Assembly: GCA_001179505.1 (NCBI GenBank)
Contig: CDMY01000791.1
Location: forward strand, 33,487-97,486
Direction of reading: 5' to 3'
DNA length: 64,000 nt
Origin: Vitrella brassicaformis
Taxonomy: Eukaryota > Sar > Vitrellaceae
Both the position numbers and the translations under genes were made by a program. Shown here piece after piece: positions 1-10,400 of the stretch. How positions within the stretch are numbered: position 1 is the stretch's first letter; the number at the start of each line of letters is the position of its first letter. Below the pieces are notes generated by a model, which saw nothing but the letters and a program-made list of their open reading frames with translations, was not told where the DNA came from and made no database searches.

Positions 1-419
1 CCTGCAGGTCGCCCTTGTGCCGCAGGTTGTAGTCCCATACCTGCAATGCCATGGCATTGATTGGGTATGTTCGTTCGGTTGAGTGAGTCAAGTCAGAGAG
101 AGACACATTGTCTCTCCACTCGACTCACTCACCTTCACGGTAGTGTCCTTGGAACCCGAGAAGAGCAGCCGCTCGGCAGGCGCTGCGACCAGGCTCTGCA
201 GACAGGACCCATATCCACACATACATGGAAAACACCACGCAAAGCGGTGGTGGTGGTGGTGTGTGTGTGAGAGTATACGTACGAAGATCCAGTCGTCGTG
301 TGCGTGCAGCATGTGCGAGGACGCCTGCAGGTCAGCCGTCTCCCACGACTGCAGACCAGACAGACAGACAGACAGACAGACAGATGCGCACATTTCTCTC
401 CCCCGTCCCTCTCTCTCTT

Positions 420-451
<32 letters not shown>

Positions 452-3165
452 TGAGTGCCTTGATAGATTTGTCTCTGCTGGCGGAGAAGAACCTCTGCCC
501 CTCATCGATGACCGCAAAGGCCGTCACGCTGTCGTAGTGGGGCGGGTGGAGCGTACGCACACTGCCCCAGGAGCTAGTCGTCCACACCTGCACACACACA
601 CAAGGACACAGAGCCCTTCTATAGATAGGGCTGGGTGGGGTGAAAAGTGGTGTGGCGGGCATGTTGCTGGTTGCTCGCCTTGATAGAGCGATCTCTGCTG
701 CCGCTGACCACATTGTCACCCGGCAAGGCGTCCAAACAAAAAATACCTGGCCGTCCACAATACACACGCGCACACGCACACTAAGGTTCTGGTGGGTTCG
801 GTTAGGTTCGGGTGGCATGTGGGTGAAGTTCCCTTCCTACCCGAGTTGTGTGCGGTGTCGAGCACGACGAGGGGCAGTAGTTTGTTCATGCACCACACCC
901 GGATGGTCTTGTCGTCCCCGCCGCTGATGATCAGGGCCGCCGCCTCGCACAGGACGATGGCGTGCACCTCTCGGCTGTGGCCGCGCAGGGTCTTGCTGCA
1001 GCTGAACGACTCAAGGCTCCACACCTTCCACACATCCAGCCATCCAGCCATCCATCCAAGTGTCCACACCTATCACACACAGAGTGTGTGTGTGTCACAA
1101 GGCGTACCTTGACCGTCTTGTCCTGGGAGCCGCTGCAGAGCATCTTGCGCGCATAAGAGGCCTTCAGGCACCTACCCATACGGACGGCAGAGATCGACAA
1201 TCAGTGTCATGACGACATCACAGCAGGGCCGAGCAGAGTGCATTGGACCTGACGAATCCCTTGTGTCCGGGTAGAGTCCCGATGTACTGCAAGTTGTTGA
1301 GGTCCCAGATGAGGACGCTGCCGTCCTGCCCGCCGGTGAAGAGCACGTCGCCCACTATGCACAGACTCAACACGTAACCGCTATGGCCCGTCAATATGTG
1401 CGCACAACTCTGACACACACACATACACACACACACTCACACAGAGAGAGAGAGAGGGGGGAGGGGGAGAGACATAGCATGCCCATGCATCCCACCACTC
1501 GACCATTCCACCCCTCTAAACGCGCCACTTACCGCGTCTATGGCACTGGGTGAGGCCCCATCAGCGGCCCCCCCGATGCCCCCCCTCCCCACTCCTCCCT
1601 TGTCCCTGGCGGCCCGTCCTGCCTGCCCATGCCGCAGCATGGCGCCGCCGCCCCCAGCTGCGACCGCTGCCTTGCTGGTGCGGCTGGGCGGGGCCGGGAA
1701 GGAGGAGAACGGCACGGACGATGTCGAAAACTGAGGGGGCGAGGTGGGGGGGCACACCGATGGCTGCAGCACAGCACACAGGGGAAGAGACAGAGGGGTG
1801 GTCGAGTCCCGTGTGTGTCGCCCACCCACCCAGGTGCCCCACCTGTGTGTGTCTCAGTCGTGAGGTTGCGTGTGTGCTCTGTGCGCGTGCCCCGGTCTGC
1901 CTCAGTGCGTCCCGGATGTGATCACGGCCATACACAGCCCCGCGGACACCAGACCTGCAATGAAATGGAATACAATACAATACAATACAACCAACCTTAA
2001 TTGTCTTCCTTTCTCTCTGCCTGCGAATCAGCGTCTCCCACTCACCGACCGACCTGTTGATGGGCTGCCTGACTCTGAGATTAGGTGTGGATGGCGCGGT
2101 GTTGCTCTGGCCGGGCTGCTGCCATTCGAGAGGCAGAGGCACGGCGGGCGGCACATCGGGGCCTTTGACGCCCGCCGCTGCTGTGCTGGGAGCGGCCCTG
2201 CTCCACGAAGCAGCACTGGGCCCTGGCAGATAACGACAACACGACGACATCAGCATACGTGCCTTCATGAATGCACTTATGGATGTTTTGACACTTGTTC
2301 TGCTCACTTGTGAGTGCGATTTCCTGCAGGACGACGTGGGTGTCGTTGGGTATCTGCAGAAGGCAGGAGAGAATGCAGGCACACAGCACGGCACGGCACG
2401 GCACGGCACGCTTTTCGCCGCCCGCCAGCCATGTGTGCATGCATGCATGTCTGCCCTGCACCCACCCACCGTATCAGAGAGGACGAGCCCCTCCCCGTCT
2501 GTGGTCTTAAAGTCCACTGGCCCGTTGATCTGCCATCCCCGCAGAATCGCCGCCTCTATCTGTTCCACTGACGAGCCGGGGTACCAACACACTACCTGAT
2601 GAAAAGACAGTAAGTACAAATGCATTCTCTTATTACTTTTCAGTGATCATGTCTGTCGCCATCCGTGGACGCGTTGAGTCACCCTTTTGTCGCCATGGGG
2701 CGTGTCCTTGGTGACGATGAGCCGCCGCTTCGGTACGACGACCTACAAAGTATCCCGTAGGTGTGGTACATTTAACATCGTCACTGGACAACGTCACTCG
2801 GTTACGACTGACCCGCAAAGTCGCGCCGTCGAACAGCTGGTCCATCCTCTCCAGCAAGAAGAACGTGTCGCGATGCGTCGCATGGTTGACCAACAGCCTG
2901 CAGCCATCGACACACAAGTGTAACAGTTGCCATTGCAATCAATGCCATGAAGCCAGCCACGAGTCTCAGGATTGTATAATGGTCTTGCCGCATATATCAT
3001 GCTTGTGCATCCTTACTGCTGGTCGTCCTGTATCCTGAAGATGATCCGAAGCTCCCTCAAGGCGAGGGAGGGGTCTATTTCTCTGTGGACCGCCTCCTGG
3101 TTGGGATACCGGATGAACAGCGATAGCGAACTGCCGTCATCTGCCTTCAAATTGGCGTCCGCCAT
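1..3165 (-). CDS. WD40-repeat protein with N-terminal ubiquitin-like-looking region (3' end beyond window)
   Basis: Start codon at 3165 opens an exon (3165-3017, donor GTAAGG) that joins in frame to 2897-2813 and then to exons near 2750 and 2600-2470. The joined N-terminus has alternating beta-type stretches ('KRRLIVTKDTPHGDKRV', 'VVCWYPGSSVEQIEAAI', 'LSDTIPNDTHVVL') that resemble one or two beta-grasp/ubiquitin-like folds; this assignment is inference. A Ser/Pro/Ala-rich linker follows (about 2240-1530). From about 1410 to 1 there are WD40 blades: 'LTGHSGYVLSLCIVGDVLF', 'GGQDGSVLIWDLNNLQYIG', 'CSGSQDKTVKV', 'LRGHSREVHAIVL', 'SGGDDKTIRVW', 'DNVVSGSRDRSIK', 'FFSASRDKSIKA', 'LFSGSKDTTVKV' and 'VWDYNLRHKGDL' at the window edge. 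Almost every blade is interrupted by an intron. WD40 propellers are protein-interaction scaffolds; partner and pathway are not visible. The family is secure, the exact orthologue is not. Confidence 0.8.
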
Positions 3166-4254
3166 TTGCACCGCACGACGAACGAACGATGACTACGTGC
3201 TCAACAACTATACCAACGCAGCAATCACCCTTGCGCGCCTCTTTCTGGGGCCTTCGTTTTGGGGCCATCCTGAGAGAGATCAAACCACTTGCCCTTCATT
3301 CAAAGGTCACCGAAACGGTCGTCCTGTACTGATACCATTGCCCAATACACTTGTACACACCTGGCGCATTGGCTAGTCTTGCCTGCCTGCACAGGACCAC
3401 GCATGTGTCGCATGTGTGTGGCGCGACAGAACGAAGGAAAGGAGCACACACCAGGAAAGGCAAAGGCGTGACGGCACCACAGGTGGCCGGGCAGGCAGGC
3501 AGTCGAGAGGAGCACCACACAGTCGATTCTGACGTGCTGAGGTGTCGCATGCTGGAAAAACAGCAGGCAGCTGGCCACAGTCAGTGGATCATCAATGCAA
3601 GGCTGGCCTCCGATGCACCCGGCCCATCCACCCATCCATACACTCATGCTACCTGTTAGAAAATGACCCTGCACACGTGCGGCAGTCAGCGTTCACACCA
3701 GAAAGCCCTCTCGCCGCGTTCTTGTCGGACGCGGGCAGGTCTTAGTGACAAAGAATGAGGAACAAATCTAACATAAAAAACCGTAACAAGCCCTTTCTCT
3801 CTTTCCTCCTCGGTGCACACTACATGCACCACACTGCACCCAGCACGCACAAATCACTCGGCTCGGTACGAATGGACAGCAGCAAGGTTTGTGAAGGAGT
3901 GAGTGGAATGGATAAAGAGCGTAAACAGTAATGCCTACGACCAAGAGGAAGACGACGACACAAAGAAGAAGAGCAAGAAGAAGAACAAACAACAGTGTAC
4001 ACCACGCCAGCCATACGCGTGTATGTATGCGTGTACGACGAGTGTATGTGTGTATGGCCCTGAATGCCTAGCTATCTATCTATCCACAGACTGCACAGGA
4101 AAAAATACTCGTGTACGTATACATATGTAATGTATATGTATATACATATATATGTACACATATATGTATGTATGCATGCATGTATGTATGTACGTATACG
4201 TAGTATGGGTACACAATATCGAAAAATGATCGTCCACGGACTATTGATCATCGA
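3166..4254. other. Intergenic stretch between two minus-strand genes
   Basis: About 1.1 kb upstream of the WD40 gene and downstream of the PH-like gene. It lacks a convincing exon chain. It holds a pyrimidine/purine-skewed tract near 3950-3990 that, read on the minus strand, encodes a hydrophobic run (3992-3768), but no start, splice or homology support was found. The AT-rich repeat at 4112-4206 is listed separately. Confidence 0.5.
4112..4206. repeat. Low-complexity alternating TATG/TACA tract
   Basis: About 95 bp of alternating purine-pyrimidine sequence built from 'tgtatatgtatatacata' and 'tgtatgtatgcatgcatg'. It is partly self-complementary and the most AT-rich run in an otherwise GC-rich window. 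It lies just 3' of the PH-like gene. Confidence 0.85.
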
Positions 4255-5334
4255 TCATCGAACCCACCGTGTCTTCTGTGTGTCACACGAACGACGACAT
4301 CGGCTGCTGTGTCGTCTGCGTGAGGCACTGGTAGACCAGTGGAAGTGACTCTAGCGAACAGCACCGCACACGCCACGTCACGCCACCACGAGTAGATATC
4401 ACCTGCACCCATCCATTCACCAACCACTCACGCACAAACTATGTATAGATGCCGTGGGCTGTGTGTTGTGTTGGTGGGGTGACGTACGATTTCGAGTTTC
4501 TTGTCTCCTTTCAGAGAGGCCTCGAAGATGTCCCGCCCGTTGAGGTGCTCGCGGACTCGCCTTTCTCTCTTCGGCGAGGGGAAAGAAACCATACGACCAG
4601 ACCGGCACGATACCTGCACACACACACACACACACACAAATGAGAGTGTGCAGTGAAGGAACGGGCCACGCATGCCAAGCCGACACCCATCCATCGATTC
4701 CTCGCCCATATAGATGCATACATACCATTTGCAGGCATGAAGCGAGAACTTCGGTGGGGTGGGGGTCAAACAGCAACACGTCCCCTCGGCTGCACACGCA
4801 AAGCGTCCTCCTCACCCACCCGCCATGCCATTTCTTGAGCATCACCTGTCAAGACAGACATGCAACACCCGCCCTCCTGTCTGTCTGTCTGTCCGTCTGT
4901 CCGTCTGTCTGTCCATTCCATTAAGAATATATTGAGCATACCTGCGCGCGGCACTGACACATCAGGCTGGAATCACTGCTGCTGACGCTCCCGGGTGTCG
5001 TATCCTCAGCCAACAGACCGCCCTCGCCTGGCGACCATGACGCTCTCAGGGGGGACTCGCATGTTCTCGTTGAGGCGCTCTCGATCCCGGACAGCAGAAG
5101 GGGCTTGGTCAGCCGGTGTGCAAATCTGTCCTCCGCCTCTTCCCCGCCCGCCTCCGCGTCAGGATGCGTGAAGAGGCTGCCGGCCGAGGTGTGTCCCGCT
5201 GGCGAAAGCAGCAAGGGCGAAGTGGGGTGGTCGACGTGCAGAGGGTGGTCGGACAGCAGCAGCTGTGACTGGGACAGGGGCGGTGGCTCACTCCACGCCT
5301 CTTCAGACTGCTGAACTGGAGAGAAAGACGCCAT
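4255..5334 (-). CDS. PH-domain-like protein with disordered N-terminus
   Basis: ATG at 5334. Exons 5334-4942, 4845-4726 and 4613-4488 join in phase 0 with donors GTATGC, GTATGT and GTACGT. A last exon 4350-4255 (acceptor CTAG, ending in TGA) keeps the frame and gives about 244 residues, but this exon is uncertain. Residues 1-131 are Ser/Pro/Glu-rich and probably disordered. Residues from about 132 read like the strands of a pleckstrin-homology domain: 'VMLKKWHGGWVRRTLCV' then 'GDVLLFDPHPTEVLASC', then 'SGRMVSFPSPKRERRVREHL', then 'DIFEASLKGDKKLEI'. The 'K.W...W..R' opening is typical of PH domains, which bind phosphoinositides or proteins at membranes. It is divergent from the IFT22-like gene at 5617, with 282 bp between the start codons. 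Confidence 0.55.
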
Positions 5335-5616
5335 GCGGCCGAGTGGTGCGGGTCGGGTAGCAGCACTTATCAGATATGCCGGGACTGACTGTTCTCGGGT
5401 TGTCCTTGGTCCGCGATGAAACCGAGCTGCAGCAGTTGGCGGAAGTCACCGAAGCGGGAAAAATTGCGGGACACAGCAGTTGGCGGAAGTTCCCAATACG
5501 CATCGCGCCTCGTGCGTATCGGCAGATCCACAAGTGATCCTGGGGAACGCGGACCCAATCCGGAACCCTAAACCCCAAGATCGCGACAAAGCTCGCGTTC
5601 ATGCCTGAACTCAGAA
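5335..5616. promoter_or_regulatory. Divergent promoter region with 17-bp direct repeat
   Basis: The 282 bp between two divergent start codons. It contains a perfect 17-bp direct repeat, 'cagcagttggcggaagt', at 5430-5446 and 5474-5490, with start positions 44 bp apart. Two copies of one word midway between divergent starts suggest a shared factor-binding site. The core TTGGCGGAA resembles E2F-like sites, but this is inference. No TATA box was seen. Confidence 0.5.
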
Positions 5617-7140
5617 ATGGAGGAGCATTTTCACTTCGGCCTCAGCATCTGCATCCTCCAGGTGCCGTCCACGTTCAACTTGCATGACTGATGCCCACCA
5701 CCTCGTGTTCACGCAATGGATGCTCTCTGCTCATTGCAGCCCCACGGGGACGGTGCTGGAGCAGCAGCGGCGGCGGTTGAGTGGCTGGAGGAGTTCCTGG
5801 ACCTGTCCGACTGCGAACCGCGGGAGGTGGTGGAGAGCACTGACTCCATCCTGTACATCCGGCTGCTCTATAGGATGGACGGCCTTGTGCACCGGGTGGG
5901 TCGCGGGGGGGAACGCTGTAATTAATGCATGTGACAAAGGTCTGTCTGTCTGTCTGTCTGTCTGCAGGTTGAGCTTTTGGTCTGTCCCCCTTTGGCGCGC
6001 TACATGCGCACCGCCTCTCACCTGGCTGTGAACAGCCTGGGAGTCATCTTCTTTCTCGATGGTGCGTACCTATAGGTCATGGTGGAAGGGAAGGGGCATC
6101 CACATTTTCTACCCTCTGTGTGCCACTGTGCCGCACAGCTACCGACCAGCCGTGTCTCGATCACTTGGACGAGTGGGTGGCGGCGGCAAACCGATTCGCC
6201 CCCCCGACGGGACCGAAGCCGTCCATTGTCGCCTACCATGACGTATGCCCGCATAGGGTGCACCGCTCACACATACTTACAAGATGACATTGATGCGGCC
6301 ATCCTTTGCGCGTTTTGGGTGCAGGGGACGGGCAGGTCGGGAGCAGGTGCGATGGAGCGTCCCGCCGGCAATCTCCGTGAGCAGGACATCTGGCAGAAGA
6401 CAGCGCAGCTGCAGCTGCCCGTTGTGAAGCTGCAGAGACCGCGGTGGACACCCGACACATAAGGAGAGACAGAAATGGGACAACAGGGTGAAGGGAAGAG
6501 ACGTTTCTTTGTCCATTCCTTGGTCTGTCATGACAGGTCCCAGCCGTCCCAGCCGTCCGACTTGGAGTTCGAGTCGCATGGTGTGATGGTGCTGCAGAGC
6601 TTTGAGGGATTGCTGCGCTACGTGCTGCACAAATGGGTGGCGGAGAGGCTTCCAAGTCCACCGGAGCCGTCAGCCCTGCTGCTTTCAGACATCAGTATTG
6701 GTAAACACATGTGCCGATGCAATGTCCATAAAGCTAGGCGTTGTTGCTGGACTGTCGTGAGCAGGTCCAACCGTGTTGACGGATGAAGGCTACATAAAGG
6801 TGCGCACAAGACAGTGGCGGAGACACAGCCACACACTCATGGTCCCTCCCTCATGTCTCCACTGTCTTTCCCTCTCGAAACCCGTGAATGCATCGCATCG
6901 CAGGCTCTGTTTTCATCCCACGGCATTCAATCGGATCCACCAGCCCACCCGCCCCAGCCCCACCCCAATCCCAGCATGCCCCCCGCCCCTCCAGGAACAT
7001 CGGCATATTCCCCGCCATATAATGCTGTTCCCACCGACCATGGCTCATACCCGCCATCCCATCCACCACCAGCCGCCGCCGCCATGGCCATGGATGGGCT
7101 GTTCGCATCCCAGCCGTGGGAGCCGGGACAGCAGAGTTGA
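5617..7140 (+). CDS. Degenerate small-GTPase-fold protein, IFT22/RABL5-like, with proline-rich tail
   Basis: ATG at 5617 ('MEEHFHFGLSICILQ'). Eight exons (5617-5661, 5740-5895, 5968-6061, 6139-6242, 6325-6423, 6553-6700, 6765-6799, 6904-7140) sum to 918 nt, 305 residues, with every phase matching; the 6423/6553 junction is the least certain. The middle reads like the core of a Rab-like fold: 'VNSLGVIFFLDATDQPCLDH' (beta strand plus helix) and 'KPSIVAYHD', which lines up with the 'LIAHHK' stretch I recall from IFT22. The N-terminus has a Gly/Ala run where a P-loop should be but no GKT/S, so nucleotide binding looks lost. The last 75 residues are Pro/Ala-rich. IFT22 is a subunit of the IFT-B train in cilia. 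If this is not IFT22 it is another Rab-like pseudo-GTPase. Confidence 0.5.
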
Positions 7141-7486
7141 TTTGGTGGTGGAGGAGGCAACAAGGCGACGAGGCATGCGGCTAGGGGCTGAGACAGACAG
7201 ACAGACAGACGGGCGGGCTGGCGTCGGTGTGTTGGTCTCTGCATTCCTTTGGCGCCTCTCTCACATGTGTGTAGGTCGGGGTGAGACGACCGAGTGTCTG
7301 GGTGAGTGAGGGACCCCGCGGTGATTTGTTGGTTGCTTGCTTGATGATGTGTCTGGTTGCAACGTTCTCTGCGCCTATGAGTGAGGACCATTCCCGGCAA
7401 CTTTGCAATCAATCATTGTCCTGTCCTGTAAGCGATTCGTCTACTCTTCCTCCTGTCTGCCTGTCTGTATCTGCCCGCCCATCTAT
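7141..7486. other. Convergent 3' intergenic
   Basis: About 350 bp between two stop codons (IFT22-like on plus, PIBF1 on minus). It contains a short (CAGA)n run near 7194-7211 and nothing resembling an exon. Both 3' UTRs and polyadenylation sites should lie here. Confidence 0.6.
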
Positions 7487-10400
7487 CTATCTCTTCCTGG
7501 CGGCTTGTGCATCGCCCCTCTTGTCCCCACCACCCCTTCCCACACGCACGCCCCCTCTCCCGAGTGCACCAAAGGGGGGCCCACCAGCACCGCCACCGCC
7601 ACCCCCTCCCCCTCCCCGGCCCATCCCCCTGCCACTCACCAAGCCACCCTGCTGCAGCGGCTGCACATGACCACCACCACCACTGCCAAACTTCTTGGCC
7701 ACTCCCACAGCCACGGGCACAGGCATATGCACCGCACCGTCTCCCGCCAACTTGTCCGTCTTGAGCTCTGCGCCAGGGTCATAGTGCCGGATGAAGGGGT
7801 CTTGGTCTTGTCGTTCTTGGAGGTGGATGCGGGCATGTGGGTAGTCGTCATCGTCTTTGGGTGGGTCGTCAGGTCGGATGACGATGAGCCCGCCGTGGCC
7901 TGTGGACTTGGGGGTGCGATGATGACGGGAGGGGGGAGGCAGCGCAATCACACCTGCACGGGGGGCGGGTGGGTGCTCTGGCTGCTGCTGCTGCTGCTGC
8001 TGTGGGTGGGTGGCTTGGGTGCTGTGGGTGGCGGGGGCGGCTGGCTGGGCTCGAACAGCCTCCTGTGGGTAAGACATGACAAGAGACGGAAACAACGATA
8101 TGTGTGTGTGGGGCGACAGTTGTATGTCTATTCAGTCAGTTTTGGGGGTGGGCTGTCTTGTGTTGTGCCGTGTTGTGTGCGTGTGTGTACCTGCAGCCAC
8201 TTTTCCACGACCTTCTTGCCGCTCTGCAGCACCTCAACGGCCTCCTGCACACACAGACACAGCAGAAGAGACAAACACACCACACATGCCATCGGTGCGT
8301 GTGCGCATTCCCTACAAGCACACACACACACACACACACACGTACAAATGCGTGTTGGAGCTCTTCCTGCAGCCCCGTGACGGCCTCGCGCAACTCGAGC
8401 ACCTCTGTCTCACGCTGACATCACCCACACGACACGACCCAGTCGATGGCAGACAGACAGACAGACAGACGGCAAACCGATGGAGGGCATGGAATGGACG
8501 GATGTCAGATATCTCTCGCTTGGCTTGCCTGTCTGAGTGCGTTGGTGAGGAATGCGGTGGGCTTGTCCTTGACGTTCAGCGTCTTGACCGCCGCCGCCAG
8601 CTGCCGATCCACACGAGACCGGCCCGCACGCTCACCATCCAACTCAACCTGATTGATGCATGCACGTGCGTGACACACATGACCCACCCACCGAGTGTGT
8701 GTGTGTGTTGCTTGGGTGGTTTGGGTACCCATCCCACCTGCAGCCTCTGGCATCTGTCCTGCAGCCTCCTGCACTGCAGCTTGAGCCGAGCCGCTACGGG
8801 CAGGGTCCGCAGGTCGCGCAGCGCAGGGCCAGTGGCGTCATGGCCATCGTCCACTCCTACACCCACACAGGCGACAGCCCCAGTTTCAGCGCCTTGATTG
8901 TGTGGCGCGGGTGGCAGCTGTAGCGGGGCGTCCCAGAGGTCCTCTGCGTCCTCGTAGTGCCGAATGCGCTCGCTGCACACACAACACACAAACACCAGTC
9001 AGTGGTGCACAGACAGAGGAGATCAGATGAGATGGGTGTGGGTTTCGGTGGGTGTGGTGACCGGAGAAGGGCAAGCTCGGCCTTCTCCTGCATGTTGTCT
9101 TCGCGCAGGCTCTTCTCTGTCTTGAGATTCTCCTGAGACAGCGAGCCAGTGAGATGAGAGAGTGGATGGATAGGTGAAGTGAAGTGGGGGCACAGTGCAG
9201 TGCACCAGACACACACATACAATAACGAGGGCACTTGGCCACTGTTTGGGCGCGGCGCACACAAACACACCAACCTACCTGTCTGAGTAGGTCGACTTTC
9301 TGTTTGTTGAGGTCTGCGTCCATCTGGCTCTTCTGCAGCAGCCGCAGGGTCTCCTCGTGAGCCACACCCAGACGATCCAACTCGAAGCTCTTCACCTTCA
9401 GCTGCGCACACACACACACACACATCACACACGTCCACTCACAATGTGTCTGGGGTGGAGAGGGAGGGAGGGAGGGAGGGTGTGTGTTTGCCCACCTGTG
9501 CCCTGAGGTCTACTATCTCCTGCTGCAGCTTGAGCTGCTGAGTGCGGTTCTCCTCTGACAACACCTGATGAACGCACACACAGACATTAATCACATCAGT
9601 CTCTGTATGTGTCTCTATGGATGGATGGATGGATGGACGGCCGTCGTGATGACCCACTCAATCACCTTGTACGCGGCGTCAGCGTCGTCCTTGCCGCGAC
9701 GATACTCTTCCACACGCCGCTCTGCAGAATCTCGCTGCATTAAGACGCACACACACACACACACACACGTAGGTGGGTTGCCTCAGGGGCTGGGGCGTGG
9801 TGTGTTTTAATGCCTGCCTGTTCGATGAGCAGTTTGGTCTCCCTGTCGTGGATGCTGTCCCACTGGCGGCGGACCTCCTCGAGATGGGCGTCGGCAGACG
9901 CACGCGCCTTGGATATCTCACACTCTACCTGACAGACACGTGAGGCATGTCGGCATGACACAGAGGGAGTCTCTGTCTGTCTGTCTGTCTGTCTGTCTGT
10001 GCATTCTGTGCGCTGGTGGCTCACCCGCTCCCTCATCTCCTGTGCGTGCGATGTCTTGAGAGTGTCCAGCTTAAACACCAGCTCCTGCTCCCGGCCGCGG
10101 AGCTGATTGGATTGATGCACAGCACAGACACAAACGATATATGAGTCTGTTGAGTCTGAGTGGCGCGTGTGGTGGGGTGTGCGGTGTGTGGAGTCCATGC
10201 CTGCTGCAGCTGGTCCTCGGCCACCTCTAGCTGGTCCTTCTTGCGGCTCACGGCATCCTCCAACGAGGTCACCTGCCCCCACCCAGATACACACACACAC
10301 ATCTATCCACCCACCGATCCAGCCGTGCTGCGTCTGTCCTTTTGCACCTGCGCGGTGAGGTGTATTTTGTCCGTCTTGAGTGAGTGGTTCTGCGCCTCCA

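Noticed and set aside
360-450. CRISPR-like array of short repeats (CAGA and CT/GT units)
   Set aside because: Units are 2-4 bp microsatellites without spacers, found in introns genome-wide here.
3768-3992. Hydrophobic minus-strand ORF that could be a membrane anchor of the PH-like gene
   Set aside because: The hydrophobic part is a pyrimidine-rich tract that looks like simple sequence, and no splice pair links it in frame.
7403-8380. Long plus-strand ORF over the PIBF1 3' exon
   Set aside because: It is the antisense shadow of the Gly/Gln/His-rich last exon and consists of low-complexity residues.
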